The notes: generated by a model not told the origin, from the letters alone. DNA of 64,000 bases from a bacterium (GCA_021802115.1 JAKABA010000003.1:27462-91461); one strand, 5' to 3'; numbered from the stretch's first letter, positions 52,523 to 62,084 are shown. Numbers and translations: made by a program.

Positions 52523-53503
52523 TCAGCTCCAGGACAACGCTCGCCGCCGCGACCAGTACTGAGGCGCTGGCTCCCGGAGCCGGTCCATCTCATCCAGATC
52601 AGCTCTGGAGAGGTGGAGCGTCGCGGCCTCGGCGTTGCTCTCCACCTGGACTTCCGTGACGGCTCCTAAGAGCGCCACGTCCGCCCAAGGCTGGGACAAA
52701 ACCGCCGCCAGGCAGATCGCATCGACCCCAACTTCCCGGTCCCGGGCCAGCTGGCGCAGGCGAGCCAACCCAGGGGCATCCGGCGCCAGCAGCCGGCCAT
52801 TGGCCAACGCCTCCTTGACCAGAACCCCCCAACCGGCGGCGTGAGCGCGCCCCAGGGCCGCGCCCGCCGAAGGCTCGAGGAGGTTCCAGGTGGCCTGGAC
52901 GGTCGAGAAGGGGTTGACGCCATCCACGCTGACCGCCAGGACCCGGTCGACCACCTCCGCCTGGCCAGGCCCGCTGACGGTCAGCCCGACCGCGATGCCA
53001 TCTGACCTCATCCGCACCAGCTCGCCCAGGACTTGGGAGTTCTCGAGCACCCCGCTCTCGATTGTGGCCGAGTGCACCTGGTAGAGCTGGAGGTGGGGCC
53101 CCAGCAGCGCCCGACTCTCCTTGTACTGGCGCTGCAGAGTGGCCAGGGAATGATCCTTCAGCTCATGGACGGGCACGTCCATGCGCCAGTCCCCGACATA
53201 CGAGTAACCCCACTTGGAGCCGCACACGACCGCCTCCGGAAGCGGCTCCCGGCGCCGCAGCCACGAGGCCAGGAAGTCCTCGGCCAGGCCGTACGATCTG
53301 GCCACGTCGAAGTAGCGCACCCCCAGCTGGTAGGCGCGGTCCAGCAGTTGATGAGCCCGCTCGCGCAGCGCCTCGGGCCCACGGTCCAAGGGCAGGTCTC
53401 TCTCCCGGCCGAGGTTGATGTAGGCTGGCCGCCCGATGGCGGCCAGGCCCATCCCGAGCGGGGTGACCGCCAGGCCGGTTCGACCCAGGAAGAGCCTCTG
53501 CAT
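52523..53503 (-). CDS. Aldo/keto reductase (copy 2)
   Basis: A 326-residue TIM-barrel reductase of the D-threo-aldose 1-dehydrogenase-like type. The tetrad is Asp and Tyr in RYFDVARSYGLAEDFLASWL, Lys in VCGSKWGYSYVG, and His in LYQVHSATI. The start FLGRTGLAVTPLGMGLAAIG is typical. TAGAAT lies 11 bases before the ATG at 53503, so the mRNA leader is short. It diverges from zwf across about 100 bases. The substrate is unknown; it has only distant similarity to the AKR at 34152. Confidence 0.87.
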   Translation of the reverse strand: MQRLFLGRTGLAVTPLGMGLAAIGRPAYINLGRERDLPLDRGPEALRERAHQLLDRAYQLGVRYFDVARSYGLAEDFLASWLRRREPLPEAVVCGSKWGYSYVGDWRMDVPVHELKDHSLATLQRQYKESRALLGPHLQLYQVHSATIESGVLENSQVLGELVRMRSDGIAVGLTVSGPGQAEVVDRVLAVSVDGVNPFSTVQATWNLLEPSAGAALGRAHAAGWGVLVKEALANGRLLAPDAPGLARLRQLARDREVGVDAICLAAVLSQPWADVALLGAVTEVQVESNAEAATLHLSRADLDEMDRLREPAPQYWSRRRALSWS

Positions 53504-53605
53504 GAACTAACCCGATTCTAGGTTCTGACCGGCTGGGCCGGCCCACGGTGGGCTGGCCGCAGGGGGCCGGAGCTGGGTGGCTTGGTCCACTGTCACAATT
53601 GTCTG

Positions 53606-55030
53606 GTGAGCTCCAATCTCGCGCCCAGCACCACCGTCCTGGTTGTATTCGGGGCGTCCGGTGACCTCGCCCGCCGCAAGGTGCTGCCCGCCCTCCAGGC
53701 GGCCAGCGAACGCGGCGAGGTGCGGGAGCAGGTGCGGGTGGTAGGGGTCGGGCGCTCGGCCTGGGACACCGCCACCTTCCAAGCCGAGCTGGAGGCCGAT
53801 CCCAAGACGGCAAAGCTCGCCGCGGACTCGGAATGGGTGCGTCTGGACTACTCCGACCCCGCCGCCTACAGTCAGCTGGCCACCTGCCAGGCAACAGCCA
53901 GCCAGGTCGTCTACTACCTGGCCACACCGCCGACCGTGTTCCTGCCGATCCTGGCGGGGTTGGCGGCCGCCAACCTCAACCAGCGGGGCGACCCCAGCCG
54001 GCGGGTGGTGGTGGAGAAGCCGTTTGGCCACGATCTGGAGAGTTCCCGGGAGCTCAACCGGCAGCTGCAGGAGGCCTTCAGCGAAGAGCAGATCTACCGG
54101 ATCGACCACTATCTGGCCAAGGACACCGTCCAGAACGTGCTCGCCTTCCGCTTCAGCAACGCCATCTTCGAGGCCAGTTGGAACCGAAACTTGATCCAGA
54201 GCGTGCAGATCACGGCCGCGGAGGAGGAGGGGATCGGCACCAGGGCCGGATACTACGACCAGGCGGGAGCGGTGCGAGACATGGTCCAGAACCATGTCCT
54301 CCAGCTGCTGGCCCTGGTGGCGATGGAGCCGCCCACAACTTTCGACGCCAACGACATTCGCAAGGCAAAGCTGGAGCTGCTGCGGGCCGTGCAGCCGCTC
54401 GACCCGCAGACGTCGGTGCGCGGTCAGTACCAGGGCTACCTCAAGGAGGGGGGCGTGGCTCCGGGGTCCCGGCGCGAGACCTACGCCGCTGCGATGCTGA
54501 GCGTGGAGAACTGGCGCTGGGATGGAGTTCCCTTCTTCGTCCGCACGGGGAAGGCCCTGCGTCGGCGCAGCACCCAGGTGGTCATCCGCTTTCGAGACTC
54601 TCCTTCCCTGCGGCTCGAGGGACTCCGCCAGCGGCCGATTCCGACCCAGCTTCAGATTCGCATCCAGCCCCACGAGGGGATAACCCTGCGGATCGGAGCC
54701 AAGCGACCCGGGACCCGCTTCGAGATGGTCCCGGCCGGAATGGACCTGGAGTACGGCCGGCTCTCTCAATCCGAGCTCCCAGACGCCTACGAGCATGTGC
54801 TCTCGGAGGTCCTCGCCGGAGTTCATACCGTGTTCCCGAGCGGCGCCGAGATAGACCGTTCCTGGGAGATAGTCGGAGGGCTGATCGAGGCCTGGGAGGC
54901 CGACGGCCACCCTGAGGTCTACCCGCCCCACTCCTGGGGACCCGAGAGCGCGGAGGACATGGTGGAGCGGCTGGGGCGGGCGCGCTGGATCAATCCCGGT
55001 GACGACCTCCACCTCCCGGGGCGCTTTTAG
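53606..55030 (+). CDS. zwf: Glucose-6-phosphate 1-dehydrogenase
   Basis: A protein of about 474 residues that oxidises glucose 6-phosphate to 6-phosphogluconolactone with NADP+, the first step of the oxidative pentose phosphate path. It has the cofactor motif VFGASGDLARRKVLPAL, the catalytic RIDHYLAKDTVQN (the usual DHYLGK here has Ala for Gly), and VPFFVRTGKALRRR. GTG 53606 is the family-like start; TTG 53582 is a longer option. No transaldolase or 6PGDH gene is adjacent, so it is solitary. It diverges from the aldo/keto reductase. Confidence 0.93.
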   Translation: MSSNLAPSTTVLVVFGASGDLARRKVLPALQAASERGEVREQVRVVGVGRSAWDTATFQAELEADPKTAKLAADSEWVRLDYSDPAAYSQLATCQATASQVVYYLATPPTVFLPILAGLAAANLNQRGDPSRRVVVEKPFGHDLESSRELNRQLQEAFSEEQIYRIDHYLAKDTVQNVLAFRFSNAIFEASWNRNLIQSVQITAAEEEGIGTRAGYYDQAGAVRDMVQNHVLQLLALVAMEPPTTFDANDIRKAKLELLRAVQPLDPQTSVRGQYQGYLKEGGVAPGSRRETYAAAMLSVENWRWDGVPFFVRTGKALRRRSTQVVIRFRDSPSLRLEGLRQRPIPTQLQIRIQPHEGITLRIGAKRPGTRFEMVPAGMDLEYGRLSQSELPDAYEHVLSEVLAGVHTVFPSGAEIDRSWEIVGGLIEAWEADGHPEVYPPHSWGPESAEDMVERLGRARWINPGDDLHLPGRF

Positions 55031-55042
55031 GAGCCGGCCGGC

Positions 55043-55495
55043 CTAATTGACCGGGGGCGGCCCCGGCTCTCCGGCGGTCACGTCGTGAACCCGGAATGGC
55101 AGCTCGCGGGGAGGTGAGATCCCGAGCCGGGCGACCACGCGATACTCGCCTGCCGCCGGGAACACGATGTTGAAGGAGAGCGCCAGGACCGTCCGTTGAG
55201 CCTGACCGTGAGGAAGACCGGGAGGGCGGGCCTGATTCAGCATCGTCTGCATCCCGGCCACCTGGTGACCCTGCTGGTCCTCGATCCCCACGCTCAGCTG
55301 CTGGGGTACCTGGGGCGCCGCGGCCGGAATCACGACCGTCACCGCAACCCCGAGATGGCTGACCACGGGGGGCCCTGGTTGGGGAGCCTGGGGCCGCCAG
55401 TGATCGGTCCAGCCCCCGCCGGACACGTAGAGAAGGCCGTTCACCGCCTCCACGTGATTGGCCAGGATCAGGTTCTCGATTTCCGGGGATTCCAT
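55043..55495 (-). CDS. Conserved hypothetical beta-sandwich protein (DUF6941-like)
   Basis: A 150-residue protein that opens with IENLILANHVEAVNGLLYVSGGGWTDHWR (split as IENLILANHVEAVNG and LLYVSGGGWTDHWR), a pattern of small actinobacterial conserved hypotheticals. A beta-rich middle and ALSFNIVFPAAGEYRVVARLG follow. It has no signal peptide and no catalytic motif. It converges on zwf, with 12 bases between stops. The family assignment is from memory of the opening motif and the function is unknown. Confidence 0.7.
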   Translation of the reverse strand: MESPEIENLILANHVEAVNGLLYVSGGGWTDHWRPQAPQPGPPVVSHLGVAVTVVIPAAAPQVPQQLSVGIEDQQGHQVAGMQTMLNQARPPGLPHGQAQRTVLALSFNIVFPAAGEYRVVARLGISPPRELPFRVHDVTAGEPGPPPVN

Positions 55496-55708
55496 TACGC
55501 CACCAGTTTGGCAGACGCGACCCCCGGGCGCAGGGGCAGCGCCGACCGAGGAAGAGGTCGCGCCGTCGGTTGGATTCCCGGAGCTGGATGTGGCCGACCA
55601 TCTTGGGAAGGACCCTGACTCGCGGTGGCGGCCGGATGGGCCCCACCCGACGCGTGGCCATCTGAAATGGAAGGGGCCACGGATCTCCAGATGGCGACCG
55701 GGCCGGCT

Positions 55709-56902
55709 CTAGACGGTGCGCTCCACCACCATGGCAATCCCCTGTCCCACCCCGATGCACATGGTCGCCAGACCGAACTGGACCTCCCGCCGACGCATCT
55801 CGTGGACCAGGCTGACCAGGATCCGGCTCCCGGAGCATCCCACCGGGTGGCCCAGGGCGATCGCGCCACCGTTGACGTTGAGACGGGAGTCGTCGGGATC
55901 CATTCCCCACTCTCGGAGCACGGCCAGCGACTGGGCAGCGAAGGCCTCGTTGAGCTCGATGAGGCCGATGTCGGACAGGGCTAGCCGGGCCCTCTCCAGC
56001 GCCTTGGCGGTGGCCGGGACCGGCCCGATTCCCATGATCCTCGGAGGCACCCCGGCCACGGCCACGCTCCGAATCCGGGCCAGCTCGCGCAGCTGGTGCC
56101 CTCGCGCGAACTCCTGCGAGGCGAGCAGGAGCGCCGCCGCCCCGTCATTGAGGGGGCTGGAATTGCCGGCCGTGACCGACCCGCCGGGCGCGAAAACGGG
56201 CTTGAGCTGCCCCAGGCGCTCCAGGGACGTGTCGCCGCGAGGGCCCTCGTCGCTTTCAACCCGGGTGCCCCCGGTCGCCACCGGGACCAGCTCGTCGGCG
56301 AAATGGCCTGCCTCCTGCGCAGCCACCGCCTTGCGATGGCTGGCCAGCGCAAAGCGGTCCTGGTCGCTCCTCTCGATCCCGTACTGCTGGGCCAGGTTCT
56401 CGGCGGTCTGGCCCATGGAGTCCGTACCGTACATGGCCTCCATCTGGGGATTGACGTAGCGCCAGCCCAAGGCGGTGTCGTACATGACGCGCTCGCCCCT
56501 GGGATACGGCCGGTCCGGCTTGGGCACCGACCACGGGGCTCGGCTCATCGACTCGACTCCGCCGCCGATGAAGAGGCCGCCGTCCCCTGCGCGGATCGCC
56601 CGCGCGGCATCGGCGACCGCCTCCAGGCCACTACCGCAGAGGCGGTTTACGGTGCACCCCCCGACCTCCAAAGGCAACCCGGCCAGCAGGACCGCCATCC
56701 GGGCCACGTTGCGGTTGTCCTCGCCCGCCTGATTGGTGCAGCCGAGATAGACGTCCTCAAGGTCGGCAGCCTCAACTGGGTTGCGCGCGATCAACTGACG
56801 AAGCACCAGAGCGGCCAGGTCGTCGGGGCGGACCGACGCCAGCCCGCCCCCGAAGCGGCCCACCGGACTGCGCACCCCGTCCACGATCACAACTTCAGTC
56901 AA
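55709..56902 (-). CDS. Thiolase (acetyl-CoA C-acyltransferase)
   Basis: A 397-residue thiolase that makes or splits 3-ketoacyl-CoA. The nucleophile is Cys89 (NRLCGSGLEA), followed by His in GGAIALGHPVGCSGSR and Cys in MCIGVGQGIA; NEAFAAQS is also present. The TTG at 56902 is chosen because GGAGGAG lies six bases upstream, the product then starts LTEVVIVDGVRSPVGRFGG like the family, and the nucleophile falls at residue 89 as in the well-studied Zoogloea enzyme; ATG 56920 is an alternative. Role: fatty acid or aromatic degradation, or ketone synthesis. Confidence 0.93.
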   Translation of the reverse strand: MTEVVIVDGVRSPVGRFGGGLASVRPDDLAALVLRQLIARNPVEAADLEDVYLGCTNQAGEDNRNVARMAVLLAGLPLEVGGCTVNRLCGSGLEAVADAARAIRAGDGGLFIGGGVESMSRAPWSVPKPDRPYPRGERVMYDTALGWRYVNPQMEAMYGTDSMGQTAENLAQQYGIERSDQDRFALASHRKAVAAQEAGHFADELVPVATGGTRVESDEGPRGDTSLERLGQLKPVFAPGGSVTAGNSSPLNDGAAALLLASQEFARGHQLRELARIRSVAVAGVPPRIMGIGPVPATAKALERARLALSDIGLIELNEAFAAQSLAVLREWGMDPDDSRLNVNGGAIALGHPVGCSGSRILVSLVHEMRRREVQFGLATMCIGVGQGIAMVVERTV

Positions 56903-57147
56903 GACTCGCTCCTCCGCCATCGATTGCTTTCCATGGCCTCCATTGTCAAGCCAGCGCCATCGCCCGGGCAGGGGCGTGCCAGCTCGCCATCGCAGCCAGG
57001 CGGTCTGGATCGGCCAGTCTGGAGCAGGGGCCGCTCCGAGCCGTTGTCCCGGGCCTTGACCGGCTCGGTGGGCAAAAAATGGGGCCCCGGGCGGTGGCCG
57101 GGTCGGCGCCTTATCCTGGCAGCCACGGTCACTCAGACGGTGCATCC

Positions 57148-58461
57148 ATGAGCCAGCCGCTGGCGGTCGGCGCCGCCGGACCCGCTGGAGACCGGGTCAC
57201 GATCCGCTTCTCCGCCGGTCGCCTGCTGGCGTTGTCCGCCTACTGGCTCGCCATCAACTACCTATGGCAGGGTATGGGTGCGCTCATCCTGCCTCGCCTG
57301 ATCGTGGGCACCGTTGCTTCGGCTCATCGCGGCACCGCCCTGGCGGTGCTCTCGGTGGCCGGCGCGGCGGTGGCGATTCTGGTGCAGCCGATGGCTGGGG
57401 CACTCTCGGATCGGATTCGGATCAGGTGGGGCCGGCGCAAGCCATTGATGCTGCTGGGAACACTGGCAGACCTGGTCTGCCTGCTCGCCGTGGCGGCAGC
57501 GGGCAGCTACGCCGCTTTGATCATCCCCTACTGCGCTCTGCAGGTCTCTTCCAACACCGCTGAGGGCGCCTACCAGGGCCTGCTCCCAGACCAGGTGCCC
57601 CAGCACGAGCGTGGGCGAGCCGCTGGTTACTACGGTCTAGCGGTCTTTGTGGGCACGGCCCTGGGATTCTTACTCACCGGCCAGCTGATCTCGGTCGGCC
57701 ACCTCGGCCTGGCCCTGGGCAGCGCCGGGCTGGTGCTGGTGCTCGCCCTGGCGGTGACCCTGTGGCTGGTGCCGGACTCGCCGGCGCCCGAGCCTCTCCC
57801 CTCGCGCCGGACAGCTCTGCTCGGCATCTTCAGCTTCAGCTTCCGCGCCAATCCGGACTTCACATGGCTGTTGATCTCGCGGCTGCTGGCGCTCATGGGC
57901 ATCACCGGCCTGACGGACTTCGCGCTGCTGTTCATCAAGTCCCAGTTCTTTCCCGGCGGTGGCAGCGCCCTGGCCGACCACGCCTCGGGATCGACCTCGG
58001 TGCTGCTGGCAGTGGTGGTGACGTGCGCGATCGTGATCACCCTGCCCGCCGGCAAGCTCTCCCAGCGAATTGGCCGGGTGCGGTTGGTGCGCGCCGCCGC
58101 CTGGCTGGGAGCCGCGGGCACTCTGCTGCTGATCCCAGCCTCCTCCCTGCTCTGGGTATACGGGGTCGGGGTTGTCATCGGGGCCGCCTTCGGGATGCTC
58201 CTCTCCGTCGATTGGGCCCTGGTGACAGATCTGGTCCCCCCATCGGAGGCGGGACGCTACATGGGAATCTCCAACCTCGCGACCGCCGGATCCGGAATTC
58301 TCGCGACCGCCATCGGCGGTCCCCTGCTGGACCTGGGCAATAGGCTCCACCACAACGCCGGCTTCCCCATGCTGTTCGTGTTTCTGGCGCTGGCCCTGCT
58401 TAGTGGAGGGTGGCTGGTGGGCCGGGTTGGCGTGCCGGCCACCGGGCCTCAGGCCGCCTGA
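57148..58461 (+). CDS. MFS transporter (GPH/SLC45-like)
   Basis: A 437-residue major facilitator protein with 12 helices. Motif A-like LSDRIRIRWGRRKPLMLLG after helix 2 resembles the sugar/cation symporter (GPH, SLC45) branch, as does the QVPQHERGRAAGYYGLAVFVG segment of helices 4-5. It stands alone on the plus strand, divergent from the thiolase gene. A sugar or glycoside substrate is a guess. A 7-bp hairpin follows at 58466-58493 (arms GAGCGCC and GGCGCTC). Confidence 0.85.
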   Translation: MSQPLAVGAAGPAGDRVTIRFSAGRLLALSAYWLAINYLWQGMGALILPRLIVGTVASAHRGTALAVLSVAGAAVAILVQPMAGALSDRIRIRWGRRKPLMLLGTLADLVCLLAVAAAGSYAALIIPYCALQVSSNTAEGAYQGLLPDQVPQHERGRAAGYYGLAVFVGTALGFLLTGQLISVGHLGLALGSAGLVLVLALAVTLWLVPDSPAPEPLPSRRTALLGIFSFSFRANPDFTWLLISRLLALMGITGLTDFALLFIKSQFFPGGGSALADHASGSTSVLLAVVVTCAIVITLPAGKLSQRIGRVRLVRAAAWLGAAGTLLLIPASSLLWVYGVGVVIGAAFGMLLSVDWALVTDLVPPSEAGRYMGISNLATAGSGILATAIGGPLLDLGNRLHHNAGFPMLFVFLALALLSGGWLVGRVGVPATGPQAA

Positions 58462-58955
58462 GTTCGAGCGCCGCCGGCTTACCGCGGGCGCTCTGGTCCA
58501 CGGCGGACTTCCGCAGTGGTAGCCCCCAGGCCAGTGCCACCTCGGCACCCTGGCGGGCCACCGCTGCGCGAGCCCCCCAGCACCGCCCCAGGTGGGCGTC
58601 GCTCGGGCGCGGTTTCCACCGCAAAGCCCGAGCCACTGCGGCCACCCCTCGGAGCAACGTCGGCCCCAGGGCCTGCGGCTACGCTCCTCTGGAAGTCCCT
58701 TGTCGCAGGGACCCCGATGCGGGACATCGCCCACCAACCGGGTCGGCACGTAAGCGCGGACGGGGCGCGGGTCTCAAGCTCCCCGGCGCTGACCGTCCGC
58801 GCCGCATCGCGGCACCCGAAGACGTCTCGGGGATGCCAGCCTGGTCCCAACAGGCCAGCCATCTTTGGTCAGTCGTCCGATCTGGTGCCCCAGCTGGGGC
58901 CGACGCTAAGCATGTGGCCAATAGTTTTGGTGTGCCCAGACTTATGGCCAGGTGC
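58462..58955. other. Intergenic, about 490 bp, no gene seen
   Basis: The stretch holds a 7-bp hairpin at 58466-58493 near the MFS stop, then GC-rich sequence whose reading frames have no protein-like features (mostly Pro, Arg, Ser and Gly). A short AT-richer piece at 58910-58950 lies beside the lipoprotein gene end. No RNA gene was recognised. Confidence 0.4.
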
Positions 58956-59633
58956 TTAGGGCACGGCGATCGCCGCAACGTCATTGACGCCCGTGATCGC
59001 GAAGGTTTGAATCGGGGCCTGGTCGTAGGTCAGGAGCGCGCCCGATTGATCGGCGATGCAGGCCGACACGTGGGGGTAAACCGCTCCCGGGGCGGCCGCG
59101 GCGAAGTGCCAGAGGTGGCCGGCGATGCCCGCCTGGATGCAGGCCCCGGCCCGGACCAACTTGGCCCCGGCAACGTGGGTCAAAGCGGCAAAGCCAGCGG
59201 CGTAGCTCGGGTATGGCGATTGTGCGTAGGCCTGGGCGCTGGCGCTGCGCTGCCACGAGTAGGTCAGCGTGGTCCCGGAGACGCTGGGGACGTCGAGGTA
59301 GGTGAAGCCACCCACATTGACGCTCTGCGGAGTGGGCTTGCCGTCGAAGACCTCCCAATCGCTGGGCGAGTGAACGCGGTAGGTCTGCGTGAACTGGCCG
59401 TTGTCCGTGATCGTCGAGGTGTAGTTGGTCAGGACCCCAAGTTTGGCAAGGGCCAGGCCGTCGGGCGCGGCGGCGTTAGTGGTCACTGGGCTGGACGGCG
59501 AGGCCGACGCTCCAGAGGAGCCCGGGGAGCTCGAAGTGGAGCCGCAGGCGGCCAGCGCCAAGGGCGAGGCCGCCAGCGCAATCCAGACCGTCCAGCGGAC
59601 GAGTTTGCCATGTCGACGTGAACTTTCTTGCAC
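58956..59633 (-). CDS. Predicted lipoprotein of unknown function
   Basis: A 225-residue protein with a basic N-terminus, a hydrophobic stretch and a lipobox ending at Cys30 (LALAAC), followed by a Ser/Gly/Ala linker. The mature domain (about 60-225) has beta-like segments, including SDWEVFDGKPTPQSVNVGGFTYLDV and GHLWHFAAAAPGAVYPHVSACIADQSG, and two further Cys (GACIQAG, VSACIAD) that may form a disulfide. I do not recognise a family. The GTG start at 59633 has a poor ribosome site. Confidence 0.7.
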   Translation of the reverse strand: MQESSRRHGKLVRWTVWIALAASPLALAACGSTSSSPGSSGASASPSSPVTTNAAAPDGLALAKLGVLTNYTSTITDNGQFTQTYRVHSPSDWEVFDGKPTPQSVNVGGFTYLDVPSVSGTTLTYSWQRSASAQAYAQSPYPSYAAGFAALTHVAGAKLVRAGACIQAGIAGHLWHFAAAAPGAVYPHVSACIADQSGALLTYDQAPIQTFAITGVNDVAAIAVP

Positions 59634-59861
59634 TCCGCCATGGTAGTGGCGGGTCCCTGGATCGCGCCTCCTGCCGGAGCCCGGGCACTCCGCAAGGTCC
59701 CTCGACGGACCGCCGGACGCGACAGACGCCGGTGATCATCAGCCCTAGGCCCGCACCTGGCTCATGGAACTGCGCAGCGCGCAGTCGCTTCATAACACCA
59801 CCGTTTCCCCACTAGGTGATCGCCCCCTTGGGGAGCGGGTGCCGTCGTCGGGGCCCACCGA

Positions 59862-60212
59862 GTGGCCGCGATACTGGTGATCGCGACGGCGATGTTGGGG
59901 CCGTGGGCATCCCCAGGGCTGGCTTCATGGGCGGTCAGCGCGGCCGCGTCTGGCTCCGAGAGTGGTAACTCGGCTGCAGTGCGGTGCCCGCTGTCGACGC
60001 CGGGCCAGCTCGGCTGCCACGTGGCCGTGTTCGGTGGCTCCTTCGACACCCACCGCCGGGCAGTTCGGGCCACGGGGCGGCCCGCGCGGTTCACGCTGCC
60101 CCGTCGACCACCGAGTGGCGCCGACATCGATGGCGGCGGCTTCACTCCCCGTACCGGCTCGGGTGGGCACATCGGTGGGTACTTCCAGGCCCGCGCCTCG
60201 GGACGTGAGTAG
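59862..60212 (+). CDS. Doubtful small exported protein
   Basis: A 116-residue reading frame from a GTG. The N-terminus looks like a signal peptide (AAILVIATAMLGPWASPGLASW), and two Cys (RCPLSTPGQLGCHV) could form a disulfide loop. The remainder is Arg, Gly and Pro rich, and the opposite strand has a frame of similar length. There is no recognisable family. The surrounding 59634-60387 stretch contains no better gene candidate. Confidence 0.3.
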   Translation: MAAILVIATAMLGPWASPGLASWAVSAAASGSESGNSAAVRCPLSTPGQLGCHVAVFGGSFDTHRRAVRATGRPARFTLPRRPPSGADIDGGGFTPRTGSGGHIGGYFQARASGRE

Positions 60213-60387
60213 CCAGACAGAGGCCGGGCGCCGTCAGCACCGATATCCTGCGGGCGGCGACCGGCTCTACGCCTCCCGAGCCGCGAAGTCGCCTCCTAGT
60301 GACACATTCCCGGCGCGGCTCAACCAATGTGGCACCGGGGCGCCAGGTGACCGTGTCCAGCCGAACCACCATCTCCATGCCGGGATA

Positions 60388-60406
60388 GGGTAGTGGGTCA
60401 GTTTGA
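60388..60406 (+). repeat. Left terminal inverted repeat of the accessory island
   Basis: GGGTAGTGGGTCAGTTTGA at 60388-60406 matches the reverse complement of 63621-63639 at 18 of 19 positions, with the first 14 bases identical. It lies just outside the first small gene of the island. Confidence 0.5.
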
Positions 60407-60417
60407 ATCTGCCTGAC

Positions 60418-60642
60418 CTAGGGGGTAGGGAAGTACCCGGTGAAGTTCATCACCGAGTCGGCCACCTGAGGAGCCTGCGGCCCCCCTTCGCCGATCACGC
60501 CGAATAGCTGTCCGTCCCGCAGGACAACCCAGAAGAGGAGGGGCTTGTACTGCCCCCCAATCTGCGCCGACCATCCCTGCGCCGGGCAGATCCCCACCAC
60601 ATCCTCGAACGAGGTTTCCGCGCCCCTTGCGATCTTCCACAT
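60418..60642 (-). CDS. Small hypothetical protein, first in the island
   Basis: A 74-residue protein with GGGGAG nine bases before ATG 60642. It reads like a compact beta domain (KPLLFWVVLRDGQLFGVIGEGG) with two aromatic residues and one Cys. No family is recognised. It is divergent from the small gene at 60677, and its stop is 12 bases inside the left inverted repeat. A shifted frame from 60658 is less protein-like. Confidence 0.55.
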   Translation of the reverse strand: MWKIARGAETSFEDVVGICPAQGWSAQIGGQYKPLLFWVVLRDGQLFGVIGEGGPQAPQVADSVMNFTGYFPTP

Positions 60643-60676
60643 GGCGGCCGCTCCCCAAACCTAGTACGCTGGCTAT

Positions 60677-60904
60677 ATGCCTAAGCGGTCAAGGAAGCCA
60701 GCAGACCTCAATCGCTTGGCCGCCTCCATCGTAGAGGAGACCACCGACGAGGACCGCGACCCCTACGAGGGGAAGAACCCTGCTGCCGTGGAGCTGGGCC
60801 GGCTGGGGGGGCAGAAGGGCGGGAAGGCCAGAGCGGCCAAGCTCACACCGGAGCAACGGTCGGAGATCGCCAGGAAGGCGGCTGCGGCTAGGTGGTCCCG
60901 GTAG
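60677..60904 (+). CDS. Small conserved basic protein beside Fic
   Basis: A 75-residue protein, basic C-terminal half with GRLGGQKGGKARAAKLTPEQ and RSEIARKAAAARW. This C-terminal motif recurs in many small bacterial proteins, often near mobile genes, with no known role. The N-terminal half is acidic (VEETTDEDRDPYEG). TACGCT lies six bases before the ATG and there is no Shine-Dalgarno, so it may be leaderless. Its last 17 bases overlap the end of the convergent Fic gene. A DNA-binding or antitoxin role is possible but not shown. Confidence 0.65.
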   Translation: MPKRSRKPADLNRLAASIVEETTDEDRDPYEGKNPAAVELGRLGGQKGGKARAAKLTPEQRSEIARKAAAARWSR

Positions 60905-62084
60905 GGGAGGCCAGCCTCTCCACTGTGTGCATGACGTACTCGGCCCCAAAGATGCGTCTGTATTCTCGTCCCGTGAGCTCAGTCAGCACCCCGATCTCGA
61001 CTAGATGATTTACGGTCCTCATGGCGTGCGGGACGGAGATCTTGTATTTCTGAGCGGTGTCCGTGATCGTGAGCACCGGCCATTCAATAAGGTCACCTAG
61101 GACTTTATGGATCACGCCCATCCACCTCTTTGCGTCTACTTTGTGCCGCGACTCTTCTAGCCAAGCGACAAGTTTCTGGGCGTTGTCAATCAGGAGGTCA
61201 CATTGTTCGCGGACAGCGGTGCAAAACAAGGAGACCCACGGGTTCCAATCCCCCGTGCAACTCATCTCCAGTAGTTGCTCCTGATACTCAATGCGATGCC
61301 TGAACAGCCAGGGCGAGACCGTGAGGGCAGGATGTTCCAGCGCCCCACAGCTCAGGGCCTGAAGGATTATGACCAGGCGCCCAACGCGGCCGTTGCCATC
61401 TCCGAACGGGTGCAAGGTCTCGAACTGGTAGTGCGCAAGGGCCATGCGCAGCACGGGCGGAAAATGGGGATGCTCTGTCCGGACCCATGCTTCCCACTGG
61501 TCGAGCCCCGCTCTGAGCCTGTCATCTGGGGGCGCGGGCACGAACCTCGCCGCATCGATAGGCATGTCCTCTTGGCCGATCCACACTATGTGGCGCCGAA
61601 CTCGGCCCACGTCTTGCGGTGGATTCTCTGCGTTCTGGAAAAGTTCACCCTGGAGGTCACACAGGAAGCCGATACTGACAGGGCGCGACTTGACCAACTC
61701 AAACGAGTGCAGCGCCATTCGTTCGAACGCGCGGACCTCTCGCGTCTCAAGGGAGATGAACTTCGTGCTCGGCAGCTGCGCTTCTAGCAGATCGCGCAGC
61801 ACACCCTGAGTGCCCTCCAGCGCGGAGGTATCCAGCGCCTCCCGCCACAATGCTGGGCGAATCAGCAGCCGGGGGTCCGGCAGTTGGAGGTAGGCCTGCT
61901 TCAGGCGCGAGATGGCGGCCGTCGCTTCTGCCACCCGTGTCCACGTAGCGGAGGTCAGGGTCACGTCGTCGGGTAGAGGTGAGGCTACAAATGCGAAGGC
62001 CGCAAACCTACCGTGTCGGGCGTCCTCGCCCTTCACCGGCACAAGCTGGCCTACTGGGCTGCGCGAGAGGCGGTCCTCGTTCAT
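60888..62084 (-). CDS. Class II Fic-domain protein with C-terminal winged helix
   Basis: A 398-residue Fic protein, which transfers AMP or another nucleotide moiety to target proteins. The Fic core is HPFGDGNGRVGR with catalytic His225. An autoinhibitory (S/T)xxxE(G/N) motif precedes it at residues 86-91 (TSALEG), so it is class II with an intramolecular inhibitor. A C-terminal winged helix (about 330-385: TDTAQKYKISVPHAMRTVNHLVEIGVL) probably binds DNA. TAGACT lies seven bases before the ATG. The gene overlaps the end of the small plus-strand gene. Lower GC than the chromosome suggests transfer. Confidence 0.9.
   Translation of the reverse strand: MNEDRLSRSPVGQLVPVKGEDARHGRFAAFAFVASPLPDDVTLTSATWTRVAEATAAISRLKQAYLQLPDPRLLIRPALWREALDTSALEGTQGVLRDLLEAQLPSTKFISLETREVRAFERMALHSFELVKSRPVSIGFLCDLQGELFQNAENPPQDVGRVRRHIVWIGQEDMPIDAARFVPAPPDDRLRAGLDQWEAWVRTEHPHFPPVLRMALAHYQFETLHPFGDGNGRVGRLVIILQALSCGALEHPALTVSPWLFRHRIEYQEQLLEMSCTGDWNPWVSLFCTAVREQCDLLIDNAQKLVAWLEESRHKVDAKRWMGVIHKVLGDLIEWPVLTITDTAQKYKISVPHAMRTVNHLVEIGVLTELTGREYRRIFGAEYVMHTVERLASPTGTT

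Noticed and set aside
58516..58959. A 147-codon plus-strand frame between the MFS and lipoprotein genes
   Set aside because: Pro/Arg/Ser-rich with no domain, ribosome site or neighbour support.
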